This document shows positions 21,732 to 28,630 of a DNA stretch of 64,000 nucleotides, piece by piece. The position numbers were made by a program, and so were the translations under genes. The notes under the pieces are model-generated. The model ran no database searches and was not told the origin of the DNA. It saw only the letters and a program-made list of their open reading frames with translations. Every line of letters begins with the position of its first letter. Within the stretch, counting starts at the first letter, position 1. Location: NCBI GenBank assembly GCA_910578385.1, contig CAJTQV010000012.1:1-64000 (forward strand). The letters run 5' to 3'. Source of the DNA: an uncultured Muribaculaceae bacterium. GTDB lineage: Bacteria; Bacteroidota; Bacteroidia; Bacteroidales; Muribaculaceae.

Positions 21732-21758
21732 CGTTGCCAAACATAAAAGAAATAAAAT

Positions 21759-21872
21759 ATGCAAAGAGAAATTCTCAGAGCGTCGATCCGTTTGCTTGAA
21801 ACAATCGGAAACAATCGGCAAGTGTCAAATGCAACCGTCACGCAACAGTCGCAGCATACACCTCACTTGTAA
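21759..21872 (+). CDS. Possible 37-residue protein on the + strand
   Basis: MQREILRASIRLLETIGNNR QVSN (split at residue 20) followed by a Thr/Gln/His tail. The first part is an amphipathic helix. A promoter lies 28 nt upstream. The last 48 nt overlap the convergent gene 21825-22052. Small size and lack of a family keep confidence low. Confidence 0.45.
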   Translation: MQREILRASIRLLETIGNNRQVSNATVTQQSQHTPHL

Positions 21873-22052
21873 TATCAGTATTAGCAACAACACCGTTGCC
21901 ACAACTCTTATACAAGTGGTTATGGCAAATCGTATGCGGCTGGTTCGAAGGAGGTGACGCTTGATTTCGGTGACATCGAACTGGAGTATTGTCATATCTC
22001 CGGCCATTCCGTATATCCGTTCGATAAGCGGAGAGAATAATTTGATTTTCAT
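21825..22052 (-). CDS. Small membrane protein
   Basis: 75 residues from ATG 22052 (MKIKLFSPLIERIYGMAGDM). A transmembrane segment at about 48-68 (IRVVATVLLLILILQV) is followed by a short basic tail. The first half resembles the start of a periplasm- or cytosol-exposed domain. Function unknown. Confidence 0.6.
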   Translation of the reverse strand: MKIKLFSPLIERIYGMAGDMTILQFDVTEIKRHLLRTSRIRFAITTCIRVVATVLLLILILQVRCMLRLLRDGCI

Positions 22053-22145
22053 ACGGTAGTATTTTATTTGTTCCCCGCCGCCAGTCACCCGGCGACAGGG
22101 AGAGGTGTATATAGGTTGGGACTTACTTTCTATGTCCTGCGTGCC

Positions 22146-22367
22146 TTATGTCGCATGGCCGTCGCTTGCGTCACCACCCATCGGCGTTCTGATTGTTAAA
22201 GACTGTGCGCTTATTCCTGCTCTTGGCCGTGCGCTTTCGGCCTCACTGCCTTTTCTTTTCTCGGTTGCAGACCTCATACGCGTGTTTATCGGCCCGCGTC
22301 CTGCCTTTATCCCATTTCTGTTCTTGGCTTGCATGGGAGTGTGCCTCATGACGTTCTCGTTTGGCAT
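22146..22367 (-). CDS. Doubtful basic protein
   Basis: 73 residues, very rich in Arg, Lys and Gly (MPNENVMRHTPMQAKNRNGI, GRGPINTRMRSATEKRKG). Position and strand fit the operon, but there is no overlap with neighbours and composition is unusual; the interval could be non-coding. It lies between tRNA-like RNA D and the small membrane gene. Confidence 0.35.
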   Translation of the reverse strand: MPNENVMRHTPMQAKNRNGIKAGRGPINTRMRSATEKRKGSEAESARPRAGISAQSLTIRTPMGGDASDGHAT

Positions 22368-22426
22368 GGAGGGGAACTCCCTCCCGATTGCGTCACCCGT
22401 GTTGTCAATGTACTCTTTTGTTGTGG

Positions 22427-22539
22427 TGGGAGCGGCGGGTTCGACCCCGCAACCGTTGGCAGGTACGCGTAGAACCTCAGTGTCCAGCCTTTCGGCCTAC
22501 GCGCTCTGTCGGCGGCATTTCCCGACTGTCTCAGCTCCC
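22427..22539 (-). ncRNA. tRNA-like RNA D
   Basis: 113 nt. Acceptor GGGAGC/GCTCCC (6 bp); the D position is GTCGG-GAAATGCCG-CCGAC (22508-22526), identical to RNA C. The anticodon position is a long arm closed by CGCGTAG/CTACGCG with an inner GCC-GAAA-GGC tetraloop hairpin. The T arm is GCGGG-GTCGAA-CCCGC (6-nt loop). The variable segment ACCTGCCAACGGTTGC shares ACCTGCCA with RNA A and CGGTTGC with RNA C. 3' end ACC follows the acceptor. It lies between the HTH gene and the next gene on the same strand. Confidence 0.6.
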
Positions 22540-22551
22540 TTGATTCAAGTC

Positions 22552-22764
22552 CTACGCTTCGTTGTAGAACCTGAGCAGTTCCTTGCCGAGGAACTTCTTG
22601 TATCCATCTTGACCAACTTTGTAGTCAAGGCCACCTCCCCGGCGTCCGAGCTTGGCCTTCCGGAGCACAGTCCTTCTGCTTATCCCCAGCATCTCGGCAG
22701 CTTTCTTGATGCGGTACCAGCCTCTCTCGGAGAAGTCCGGGTGTTCAAAAATCGGTCTTGCCAT
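22552..22764 (-). CDS. Small HTH protein, excisionase-like
   Basis: 70 residues from ATG 22764 (MARPIFEHPDFSERGWYRIK). YRIKKAAEMLGISRRTVLRK is a helix-turn-helix of the MerR/excisionase kind, then LDYKVGQDGYKKFLGKELLR resembles a wing. It probably binds DNA as an excision factor or an early regulator. The frame is open further upstream, but that part overlaps the membrane-protein gene. Confidence 0.72.
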   Translation of the reverse strand: MARPIFEHPDFSERGWYRIKKAAEMLGISRRTVLRKAKLGRRGGGLDYKVGQDGYKKFLGKELLRFYNEA

Positions 22765-22865
22765 GGTCTTTGTATTTTCTTTCCGATGTACCACTGCGCG
22801 AAGAAGGTGAATGTCATTCCGGCTATCGCGCCGAGGCAGAAGATTGTTATCATAAGTCCTGTCAT
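22680..22865 (-). CDS. Small membrane protein overlapping the HTH gene
   Basis: 61 residues from ATG 22865. MTGLMITIFCLGAIAGMTFT FFAQWYIGKK (split) is one transmembrane segment with a basic end. The last 28 residues lie out of frame inside the HTH gene and look non-native, so the original stop may have been lost. Function unknown. Confidence 0.5.
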   Translation of the reverse strand: MTGLMITIFCLGAIAGMTFTFFAQWYIGKKIQRPWQDRFLNTRTSPREAGTASRKLPRCWG

Positions 22866-22906
22866 ATGCTTCATATGCTTGTGCCTTGCGGCGGTTGGTA
22901 AATTCG

Positions 22907-22964
22907 GGAGCGGCAAAAGATGCTAACTTTCAATACTCCGTTTGCGACAAGAGCTTGCCGCTCC
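22907..22964. ncRNA. 58-nt element closed by a perfect 10-bp helix
   Basis: GGAGCGGCAA (22907-22916) pairs perfectly with TTGCCGCTCC (22955-22964). The interior is 38 nt. Same design as 5794-5852 and 14167-14224. It fills most of the gap between the membrane gene and the radical SAM gene. Confidence 0.5.
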
Positions 22965-22977
22965 AGAGATGAGGAAA

Positions 22978-23523
22978 TTATGGGTTGCGTCGTGCGAACA
23001 GCGTGTTAATTCTCCTCAAATCCTCGCCATCGGGAACCGGACAATCCTTCATCCACTCCATTTCCTTTATCTTCCAAAGCGAAAGGTCAATGTCTTTCGG
23101 AAGCCAACTCCTTACTTCGGGAAAAAGATTTAGCCTTAATGATTTTCCGTATGCTTCATACTGTCTATTCAATAATGCCTTATTCAGGCTGCAGAAGCGT
23201 TCCAAATCTGCCCTTGTGTGAGGAGTTGCGACTATCCCGTCTGATGCAAGTATTGTATTCCTCGTTGAGAATACAGATGGTATGGCTGTATAGACATATA
23301 TCATACTTTCCCATCCCGAGGCTCTACAAATAGAGCGAATGGCTTCTATCAAGCACAAGACATCGACGCAGTGCGTTAATGGCTCGCCACCGGTAATCAT
23401 TATCTCGTCGTAGTTCCATCTGTCAACCACTGGCAATGCTGCCAAGTCGATACGGTTGTTGCAGCACATCGGACACTTATTGTGACATTCCGCAGTGACT
23501 ACCAATCTTAGTTTCTTGTTCAT
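22978..23523 (-). CDS. Radical SAM phage protein
   Basis: 181 residues. LVVTAECHNKCPMCCNNRID has the C-x3-C-x2-C motif for the 4Fe-4S cluster, followed by IMITGGEPLTH, the SAM-binding GGE motif. Length is short for the superfamily; it is closest in layout to the small activating enzymes and QueE-like proteins of phages. A C-terminal WLPKDIDLSLWKIKEMEWMK is unassigned. Substrate unknown. Confidence 0.82.
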   Translation of the reverse strand: MNKKLRLVVTAECHNKCPMCCNNRIDLAALPVVDRWNYDEIMITGGEPLTHCVDVLCLIEAIRSICRASGWESMIYVYTAIPSVFSTRNTILASDGIVATPHTRADLERFCSLNKALLNRQYEAYGKSLRLNLFPEVRSWLPKDIDLSLWKIKEMEWMKDCPVPDGEDLRRINTLFARRNP

Positions 23524-23536
23524 GACTCTTGCTTGT

Positions 23537-24634
23537 TTACATTCCCATTACAGCGTCGCGCAGCTGCTCGTAACGTTTGATTGTAGCATCCTCGGCTTCC
23601 GCTCCCCATTTGGCGTGTATCAACACTCCGTGCGGCGTTAGCGAACAGATAAATGGGTCTCGCAGTATGCGGACAATCTTTGGCTCTTCGCTGATGAAGT
23701 CAATCTTGGCGTAGCGGTTGATGTCGGAGGTGCGGAAAATGTCTTTCAGGCGGTTTTCCTCGTCTTTGACGGCTTGTTCGATTGACCTTATCTCCTCGCG
23801 CCGCTTAGACATTCTAATCTCATACTCTGAGAGTTGTTGCGTCTGTCCGCTGAAACGTAACCCGTATCCCGCGAATAAATGCGGGGAGGGTTCTGGTGTT
23901 GACGGCTCCGCATTGCGTAGTTTTCCCAATTTATCAGTCGCTAAAGACACATTCATTTCCAACGGCTTCATGTCGGCGGCTGGAGCTGCGATGAAGAGCG
24001 CCTCCGTAATACTTCCTAAATCTGAATTTTCAGTAGCGTTAAGCTTTATTCCTGTAAGATTGCTTATTTGCTTCATGATACCCCTGTCGCTGACCCTAAA
24101 GGGTATGCGTATACGGTTTATCAATGGTTGTATGCCGGAATCCTCATCTTTAAGTAGATAGAAGCTTGCATATCCAAGTGTCAGCCCATATCGTTGATTG
24201 AACTCCTTTTGCCTCCACATCTCGTCAAGACGGTTGAGGGTGTCGATGGCTTCCTGTGGTATCGCGCCCATATAGCGGTTGAAAGAGCCGCATACCATGT
24301 CGTACTTTTCAAGGATTTCAAAGAAGTGGTCGTAACGTACAACCATGACCTCCTTGCCGAACTTCTCCCATACCTCCTCCATAAAGGCGAGTGTGTTTGT
24401 GGCCTCGGTGTACTGTTGCATCTGCGGTGTCATTTCTCCGAGCAACATTGCGTTCTGCGAGTTGTATAGGCCGAATTTGGATAGGGCATCCTTTGTTTGA
24501 ATCAGCTCGCCGTAACTTTTATTCTGCTCCACTTGGTCGCAGAGTAGAGTAATCCACAGCATTGCCTTTGCCGAGAGGTCAGCAGTAACATGTGCCTCCT
24601 CATAGGGACGTGTGTAGGAAATTGTTTGACTCAT
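23537..24634 (-). CDS. Phage protein of unknown function, 365 residues
   Basis: Start MSQTISYTRPYEEAHVTADL. Residues 20-170 are mainly helical (AKAMLWITLLCDQVEQNKSY); a coiled coil at about 285-315 (YEIRMSKRREEIRSIEQAVK) separates a C-terminal alpha/beta domain (RILRDPFICSLTPHGVLIHA). It is one of the largest proteins of the early block. No catalytic motif or family recognised. Confidence 0.72.
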   Translation of the reverse strand: MSQTISYTRPYEEAHVTADLSAKAMLWITLLCDQVEQNKSYGELIQTKDALSKFGLYNSQNAMLLGEMTPQMQQYTEATNTLAFMEEVWEKFGKEVMVVRYDHFFEILEKYDMVCGSFNRYMGAIPQEAIDTLNRLDEMWRQKEFNQRYGLTLGYASFYLLKDEDSGIQPLINRIRIPFRVSDRGIMKQISNLTGIKLNATENSDLGSITEALFIAAPAADMKPLEMNVSLATDKLGKLRNAEPSTPEPSPHLFAGYGLRFSGQTQQLSEYEIRMSKRREEIRSIEQAVKDEENRLKDIFRTSDINRYAKIDFISEEPKIVRILRDPFICSLTPHGVLIHAKWGAEAEDATIKRYEQLRDAVMGM

Positions 24635-24647
24635 GGTTCTATTGATT

Positions 24648-24851
24648 TTACGCTTTTCGGGTCACGGTCACTGTCCGGGACTCGCGGTTAGTTTTTGTTG
24701 AGAATTTTCTGTCGTATTGCAGTCCGCTCCGGGAGCACTCTGTGCGAATGGTCTGCAAATCTGACATCGGAAAGTCGATGCTTTCGCCAACGTCAAGGTC
24801 GAGTATCATCCCTCTGCGGGACTTTGCTGTATCTTCAGTTTTGTTAGCCAT
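24648..24851 (-). CDS. Small phage protein of unknown function
   Basis: 67 residues: a basic N-terminus, then GMILDLDVGESIDFPMSDLQ and RKFSTKTNRESRTVTVTRKA. A beta-rich small domain with the LDxGESIxFP pattern seen in other small phage proteins, including the similar layout at 25633-25836. Function unknown. Confidence 0.68.
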   Translation of the reverse strand: MANKTEDTAKSRRGMILDLDVGESIDFPMSDLQTIRTECSRSGLQYDRKFSTKTNRESRTVTVTRKA

Positions 24852-24852
24852 G

Positions 24853-24884
24853 TTTGCTTGCTAAGTTTATTTTCTTTATCTTTG
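24853..24884 (+). promoter_or_regulatory. Promoter for the 65-residue + strand gene
   Basis: TTTG at 24853-24856, a 20-nt spacer, then TATCTTTG at 24877-24884: a complete Bacteroidetes-type promoter 25 nt before the ATG at 24910. Confidence 0.8.
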
Positions 24885-24909
24885 TGGTGAAAACCAAAAA
24901 TCGAAAGAC

Positions 24910-25107
24910 ATGAGTAAATTTATTAAAATCACATGCCTTGATAAAGGGAAGGAAAATTTTGAGCTGACGCTTAATGTCGATTCAATTGCGTACATCAAAA
25001 AGGTTGAGGGTGCACCTGTCCTTATGCTTCATCTCTTGACCGGCGAGATTCTGCAAACTGTTGAGACAGATGTTGACGCTTTTCTGAGAAAGGTTCATAA
25101 GAGATAA
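24910..25107 (+). CDS. Small protein, 65 residues
   Basis: MSKFIKITCLDKGKENFELT, then VDSIAYIKKVEGAPVLMLHL LTGEILQTVE (split). A beta-rich fold reminiscent of small LytTR- or Sm-like folds: strands, then NVDSIAYIKK, then a closing strand and helix (VDAFLRKVHKR). It is read against the early genes from its own promoter and overlaps the convergent frame at 25022-25311. Function unknown. Confidence 0.75.
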   Translation: MSKFIKITCLDKGKENFELTLNVDSIAYIKKVEGAPVLMLHLLTGEILQTVETDVDAFLRKVHKR

Positions 25108-25311
25108 TCTTTTCCAGCGTCTCGGCCCAATCCGCATAGGCTCGCATAGGAAGAAGTGACTCCATGATGTACCGGAGTCTCCGGTACCAGCCCTTGCGCG
25201 GTGCTGACAGCACATAGCGAAAGCTTCGTAGTTTGTCGGCATTTCTTTTATGTGTCTGTATATGTACCATTTCACATATCTGCCGATTAGGCGGTCAATA
25301 AACTTTCTCAT
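25022..25311 (-). pseudogene. Early phage gene probably broken by a frameshift
   Basis: From ATG 25311, MRKFIDRLIGRYVKWYIYRH followed by IKEMPTNYEAFAMCCQHRA is clearly protein-like. After about residue 40 that frame turns implausible, while a second frame gives WYRRLRYIMESLLPMRAYAD WAETLEKIISYEPF (split). Together they read as one protein with a shift near 25190. The 3' part overlaps the + strand gene 24910-25107. Related full-length proteins were not recognised. Confidence 0.5.
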
Positions 25312-25339
25312 ATTCTTTCCGTTTTTCAGAATCCGCACC

Positions 25340-25636
25340 TTACCGCAACTTTTGAAGAAGGACTTCGATGCGTTGGATTATCTGGGCGTTATCGGCTTGC
25401 CTGGCTTTTTCTTCCTTTTCCTCTTTTTCTTTTTTTTCTTTTATTATTTCTCTTTGGTGATCCTCATTCCATTCTTTGAGATTGCCTTTTCCGAAGAGAT
25501 AATCAAGCGCATTAACTACTCCTTGTGCATAGAAGTCATAGCCGTATGTACCCTCCTGCCAGTTCCCCCAATAATATTCTATTATACGCTGACGAACATC
25601 TTTGTCAAGCTGTAAAAATTGGTCTTTTGTTATCAT
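25340..25636 (-). CDS. Small phage protein of unknown function
   Basis: 98 residues. MITKDQFLQLDKDVRQRIIE then GVVNALDYLFGKGNLKEWNE and a Lys/Glu-only helix (KEKKEKEEKEEKARQADNAQ). The FGKGNL motif is shared with the gene 3862-4248. Overlaps the upstream gene by 4 nt. Function unknown. Confidence 0.7.
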   Translation of the reverse strand: MITKDQFLQLDKDVRQRIIEYYWGNWQEGTYGYDFYAQGVVNALDYLFGKGNLKEWNEDHQREIIKEKKEKEEKEEKARQADNAQIIQRIEVLLQKLR

Positions 25637-25836
25637 AAGTTTTCCCTCCTTTCCACTTCCACACGTAGCCCTTTGGCATCCCGCGTGACACGCATGTCCT
25701 CAGCTGTCAATCCAAGCTCCTTGCGCGATTTCAGCGAGGTCTGGTACACCGAGTCGAGATTGGCTGCGTCGGTGCATCGCATTGTCAGCGTCGCTCCCTG
25801 CGGAAGATTCTTTACGTATTCCTTTGTTATCTTCAT
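25633..25836 (-). CDS. First gene of the early leftward block
   Basis: 67 residues. MKITKEYVKNLPQGATLTMR then CTDAANLDSVYQTSLKSRKE. A small beta-alpha protein; its gene follows the leftward promoter after a leader of about 130 nt. Function unknown; first-gene position is typical of small host-takeover proteins. Confidence 0.7.
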   Translation of the reverse strand: MKITKEYVKNLPQGATLTMRCTDAANLDSVYQTSLKSRKELGLTAEDMRVTRDAKGLRVEVERRENL

Positions 25837-25886
25837 TTTGTTTTAAAATTTATTCCCACAGATTTGGAAAAACAAGGGCGAATCGC

Positions 25887-25894
25887 TATCTTTG
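25887..25894 (+). promoter_or_regulatory. TAnnTTTG promoter-like site antisense to the early leader
   Basis: TATCTTTG is a full -7 match. Downstream on the + strand lie TGTGATTGGTAGCTC (25905-25919), like the string at 5787-5800, and a short hairpin GCTCC-GA-GGAGC (25916-25927). No gene follows, so a small antisense RNA to the early leader is possible. Confidence 0.4.
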
Positions 25895-25976
25895 CCATTG
25901 AAAATGTGATTGGTAGCTCCGAGGAGCGACCCGCCTTTGTGTTGTCTTTTCTGTTGACGTTTTGAAAACGACACTG

Positions 25977-26010
25977 CAAAGGTATATCAAATTGACAAGT
26001 ATTCCAAAAA
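25977..26010 (-). promoter_or_regulatory. Early leftward promoter
   Basis: On the - strand TTTTTG (26010-26005), a 20-nt spacer and TACCTTTG (25984-25977) form a full Bacteroidetes promoter. Its -33 region lies inside the operator at 25993-26019, so a bound repressor would block it. This is the expected lytic promoter of the prophage. Confidence 0.8.
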
Positions 26011-26019
26011 TATTTGTCA
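25993..26019. promoter_or_regulatory. Repressor operator, 27-bp palindrome
   Basis: TGACAAGTATT - CCAAA - AATATTTGTCA: two 11-bp half-sites with one mismatch. It overlaps the leftward -33 element and a TTTG (26013-26016) that could serve a rightward promoter whose -7 is TAACTTTT (26034-26041). The XRE gene starts 40 nt downstream, so autoregulation is likely. Confidence 0.8.
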
Positions 26020-26058
26020 GATTTAACATTTATTAACTTTTAAGGCAGTGCTGTTTAT

Positions 26059-26523
26059 ATGCTAAATACTGTAAATCAAAGACTTGATTTTTTTAGACAA
26101 TCTTTGCATATCAGCAAGACTGAGTTTGCAACAGAACTAAAAACATCACAATCTGCAATGAGTCAAATTCTTTCGGGAAAGCGGCCTCTTTCTCGCGGTA
26201 TGATTGCTCGTATCAAACAAAATCATCCTCGGCTAAATGAGCAGTGGCTTTTGACGGGGGAGGGTGATATGATTATTTGTAATGATAAAGGAGGTATTTA
26301 TCAATTTGTAGGAAGAGATGGAACAAATTACAATGATTCGCTTGTATTAGAAGAGAAAGTCGATGAAGAGGTGGTAGAGCTTACAGAAAAGTCGTCAGGC
26401 AAAAAACTGATGGCAGAAATTCATAGGCTTAAGATCCTGCTTTTCGACAAGGAGGAAGAGTTGAAGAAAGTCAAGAATGAATTGGTTGAAACCAAAAAGA
26501 GACTTAAAGCACAAAGAAGTTAA
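26059..26523 (+). CDS. XRE-type prophage repressor
   Basis: 154 residues. The HTH TKSQSAMSQI-type helix pair occurs in FATELKTSQSAMSQILSGKR, then MIARIKQNHPRLNEQWLLTG EGDM (split), the pattern of Bacteroidetes XRE regulators. The C-terminus is a coiled coil (LKILLFDKEEELKKVKNELV), probably for dimerisation. It lacks a Ser/Lys peptidase domain, so RecA-triggered self-cleavage is not expected. It is divergent from the early block across a palindromic operator. Confidence 0.88.
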   Translation: MLNTVNQRLDFFRQSLHISKTEFATELKTSQSAMSQILSGKRPLSRGMIARIKQNHPRLNEQWLLTGEGDMIICNDKGGIYQFVGRDGTNYNDSLVLEEKVDEEVVELTEKSSGKKLMAEIHRLKILLFDKEEELKKVKNELVETKKRLKAQRS

Positions 26524-26543
26524 AGTTCGCAAAAGAATAGAAT

Positions 26544-28544
26544 ATGGATAATTTGAACGAAGAACAAAGATACGCAGCAACATTCAGTGGCAAACATTTG
26601 CTTGTTCTGGCAGGAGCTGGAACGGGTAAAACCCATACAATAATAGCGCGTGCCTCGCATCTGATAAAATCGGGTGTTAATCCGAAACGCATATTAATTC
26701 TGTCCTTTACCCGTAAGTCTGCCAAAGAAATTGTCGAGAGAATTAGCGCAGAACTTCCAGACATGCAATCAGAGGGGCTTCAAGGAGCAACATTTCATTC
26801 TTGGTGTATGTCTATAATAAAGAATCATCCGAATGTTTTTCCCGAGGCAAATTATACTCTATTGGACGAGGACGGCAGAGAGAGTTGTTTCAATTTGTTG
26901 TGCGGAAGAGACTGGTCGTACAAAGGAATTGATAATAAAAAAATAGCTCCCAAAACTATATCAGAAGTATATTCTTATTGGGTGAATGTCGGGTGTTCCT
27001 TGTCAGACGCTATAAGAATGAAGATATATGACAATGCGCTTGATACTCTCGATGTTAAGGCAGACCTCCTGGTGTTGCAAGGAGTGTTAAAGATGTATCA
27101 TGACTATAAACGGAGCAGAAAATATATCGATTATGATGATATATTATTGATTGTAAGCAAATACCTCAAGAAAGATGAGAATTTGAGGAAGAATATCGCA
27201 GGACTTTATGAGCATATTCTTATAGATGAGATGCAGGATACCAATCCTCTCCAGTATGAGTTATTGTCATCTTTTTATGAAGATTGCAGTCTGTTCTGTG
27301 TGGGCGATGATGCTCAATCAATATACGGATTCCGTGGAGCTGATTTTAAAACGATACATAACTTTGTAAATATCGTGCCGGATTCGGAAGTTTGTAAGCT
27401 GACAGTCAATTACAGGTCAACACAAGAGATACTTGACTTATCAAATTGGGTTTTGGCAAATTCCCCTCTTCAATATGATAAAAAACTGACTGCTTTTAGA
27501 GGCGCAGGTGAGAAGCCGAGGTTTGTTCATTGGGGCGACGAATGGGAGGAGGGCAATGACATTGCAAAGAATATCTTGATTGCCAATGAACATCGGGGTA
27601 AGAAATGGAAAGACAATATGATTCTTTCGAGGTCTGCTTGGGGTATGAAAAAAGTTGAGGGTTGCCTTATCAAGCATAAAATCCCCTATGTTATTTTTGG
27701 CGGCAACAGCCTTATGTCAAGCCGTCACATTAGGGATGTTGTGGCTCCGATGCGAATTGTCAGTAATTATCTTGATGAACTGGCTTGGTCAAGATATTTG
27801 CAGATATGGAATAAAGTCGGTCCGGTGACTGCGGCAAAAATCATCGGTGAGGTTATTGAGAAACATACCCTCGATGACAGTCTTATGGCTCTTGTAGATT
27901 CCATATCCAGCCGCCAGTTGGATACGGCAATATACGAAACATTGTTTGAGATAAGCGATCTGCAATATAATCCATCCAAAGCTATCAGGGCTGCACTTCG
28001 TGTCATGTCTAAGAGGCTTGAAGAGATTTATCAAAAAGAAAATTGGAATACAAGAAAGAAAGATTTTCAGATTCTCAGTGATGTAGCAAAGAAGACGGGA
28101 TCCATATCTGAGTTTGTATCTGAATATGTTTTAGACCCTTCGCTTGAAACTACTGAAAAGGTGGCAGCAAAGACGGATGACAAGGTCGTATTATCAACCA
28201 TCCATTCAGCCAAAGGATTGGAGGCAGATATGGTTTATCTGTTGAATGCCTCCACAAAATCCTATCCGACCCCAAGGGCTATTCTCAATGGAGAGGACAA
28301 CATAGAAGAAGAACGCCGATGCCTTTATGTGGCTTTGACTCGCGCCAAGGATTCACTACGGGTTTACCGAGATGTTCATTCAATTCACATTTCAAGTGAG
28401 GATGAAAAGTATTATTTCTTTAATGAACTTCCGGGAGAATTGTATAAAAATGAGATTATAGCGTCAAACTATTATTATTCAGATAGGTCTAAATTTGAAA
28501 AGCCAGTCGAGTGTGATATATATGGTGATTTAAATTTCGACTAA
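26544..28544 (+). CDS. UvrD/Rep-like superfamily 1 helicase
   Basis: 666 residues with a complete motif set: LLVLAGAGTGKTHTIIARAS (Walker A), HILIDEMQDTNPLQYE (II), CVGDDAQSIYGFRGADFKT (III), TVNYRSTQEI (IV), STIHSAKGLEADMVYLL (V) and EERRCLYVALTRAKDSLR (VI). The C-terminal end is aromatic (ASNYYYSDRSKFEKP). It is encoded 20 nt after the repressor, in the lysogenic operon rather than among replication genes, so a role during lysogeny such as defence is plausible. It is not host uvrD by context. Confidence 0.9.
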   Translation: MDNLNEEQRYAATFSGKHLLVLAGAGTGKTHTIIARASHLIKSGVNPKRILILSFTRKSAKEIVERISAELPDMQSEGLQGATFHSWCMSIIKNHPNVFPEANYTLLDEDGRESCFNLLCGRDWSYKGIDNKKIAPKTISEVYSYWVNVGCSLSDAIRMKIYDNALDTLDVKADLLVLQGVLKMYHDYKRSRKYIDYDDILLIVSKYLKKDENLRKNIAGLYEHILIDEMQDTNPLQYELLSSFYEDCSLFCVGDDAQSIYGFRGADFKTIHNFVNIVPDSEVCKLTVNYRSTQEILDLSNWVLANSPLQYDKKLTAFRGAGEKPRFVHWGDEWEEGNDIAKNILIANEHRGKKWKDNMILSRSAWGMKKVEGCLIKHKIPYVIFGGNSLMSSRHIRDVVAPMRIVSNYLDELAWSRYLQIWNKVGPVTAAKIIGEVIEKHTLDDSLMALVDSISSRQLDTAIYETLFEISDLQYNPSKAIRAALRVMSKRLEEIYQKENWNTRKKDFQILSDVAKKTGSISEFVSEYVLDPSLETTEKVAAKTDDKVVLSTIHSAKGLEADMVYLLNASTKSYPTPRAILNGEDNIEEERRCLYVALTRAKDSLRVYRDVHSIHISSEDEKYYFFNELPGELYKNEIIASNYYYSDRSKFEKPVECDIYGDLNFD

Positions 28545-28596
28545 TCCCGCATCCTCTCCCAAATAACCCGGCAATCCGTAGGCTTAGGATTGACGG

Positions 28597-28626
28597 TTGG
28601 ACTAAGAATGAAAATGGCTAACTTTG
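28597..28626 (+). promoter_or_regulatory. Promoter of the membrane/GHKL/STAS module
   Basis: GTTG (28596-28599), a 19-nt spacer and TAACTTTG (28619-28626). The ATG at 28631 follows only 4 nt later, so the transcript would have almost no leader. It gives the trio at 28631-30772 its own expression, separate from the repressor. Confidence 0.65.
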
Positions 28627-28630
28627 CATT

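Noticed and set aside
22105..22926. Long + strand open frame of 273 codons
   Set aside because: It runs through tRNA-like RNA D, the HTH gene and the membrane-protein gene on the other strand and has no family-like segment.
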